NCBI GenBank assembly: GCA_003990745.1
Contig: RBNI01002857.1
Location: 1 to 17,303 of the forward strand
Direction of reading: 5' to 3'
Length of the DNA stretch: 17,303 nucleotides
Source of the DNA: Jimgerdemannia flammicorona
Lineage: Eukaryota > Mucoromycota > Endogonomycetes > Endogonales > Endogonaceae
How positions within the stretch are numbered: position 1 is the stretch's first letter; every line of letters begins with the position of its first letter. The notes under the pieces are model-generated. The model did no database searches and had not been told where the DNA came from. It was given only the letters and a program-made list of their open reading frames with translations. This document shows positions 17,240 through 17,303 of this stretch, piece after piece. Both the position numbers and the translations under genes were made by a program.

Positions 17240-17303
17240 GACTTAGGCTGTATTAATATTATTATAGATTTAGATAATAAAGGGAGTCCAAGTAACTATA
17301 AAA
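17240..17303 (+). terminator. LINE 3' UTR and polyadenylation signal
   Basis: After the ORF2 stop there are about 60 nt of AT-rich sequence with AATAAA at 17276-17281, then GGAGTCCAAGTAACT and an A-rich end. The partner copy has the same order (stop, AATAAA at 10664-10659, same terminal sequence, A8), so this is the conserved 3' end of the element. Confidence 0.75.

Larger units (their letters stand above)
13773..17303 (+). mobile_element. LINE (non-LTR retrotransposon), 5'-truncated plus-strand copy
   Basis: This second copy of the same family is oriented away from the minus copy and joined to it head to head without visible spacer. It retains about 420 nt more of the endonuclease domain than its partner. 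It runs through the reverse transcriptase and C-terminal domain to a 3' UTR with AATAAA at 17276-17281 and the shared terminal GGAGTCCAAGTAACT followed by ATAAAA at the window edge. The 3' flank and any target-site duplication are outside the window. The two copies differ at many sites, so they are not a recent exact inverted duplication. Confidence 0.9.

Noticed and set aside
10632..17303. Twin-priming inversion of a single LINE insertion
   Set aside because: Twin priming inverts a 5' segment of one copy. Here both arms contain the same RT region and complete 3' ends, and they differ at many sites, so two copies are needed.

Overview
The window looks like nuclear DNA of a filamentous fungus, probably an ascomycete with a repeat-rich genome. 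This is inferred from F-box/leucine-rich-repeat fragments, possible ~50-nt introns, a pyrimidine-rich leader, a hAT transposase remnant and LINE retrotransposons. No bacterial features (operons, Shine-Dalgarno sites, CRISPR arrays) are seen. I cannot name the species.

Layout. Block 1 (1-~8020) has mixed composition and normal-looking CpG. It holds broken or intron-split host genes: the 3' end of a coding region (3-107), a protein-kinase-like remnant (740-985, minus), an AT-hook frame (1495-2013, plus), an unrecognised gene with one or two inferred introns (2350-3009, minus), and three related F-box/LRR-type fragments on the minus strand (4244-4860, 5484-5995, 6020-6285). Two related unknown fragments follow (6605-6875 and 7042-7482), then a long polypurine tract (7537-7725). 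Block 2 (~8020-10631) is AT-rich and almost without CpG. It holds minisatellites, a repetitive acidic reading frame (8812-9314, minus), an array of ATATCTTAAGCTTT motifs, and the C-terminal half of a dead hAT transposase (9989-10600, minus). Block 3 (10632-17303) is two 5'-truncated copies of one non-LTR retrotransposon family placed head to head. The minus copy runs from ~13772 down to 10632 and the plus copy from ~13773 to at least 17303.

The LINE ORF2 has an AP-endonuclease domain, a reverse transcriptase with an FxDD site, and a C-terminal Cys/His cluster. Both copies are dead in an unusual way. Each keeps one long frame with a single detected frameshift but carries many in-frame stops. 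Comparing the copies, most stops sit where the partner has Trp, Gln or Arg, with TGG-to-TAG the commonest change, which is a CpA-to-TpA transition on one strand. The hAT remnant shows the same kind of decay. Together with the CpG scarcity this suggests a directed C-to-T process (RIP-like mutation or cytosine-methylation decay).

I found no convincing intact novel system. The most interesting points are the head-to-head LINE inverted repeat with its transition-type nonsense pattern, the repetitive acidic frame beside the hAT remnant, and the cluster of decayed F-box/LRR fragments.
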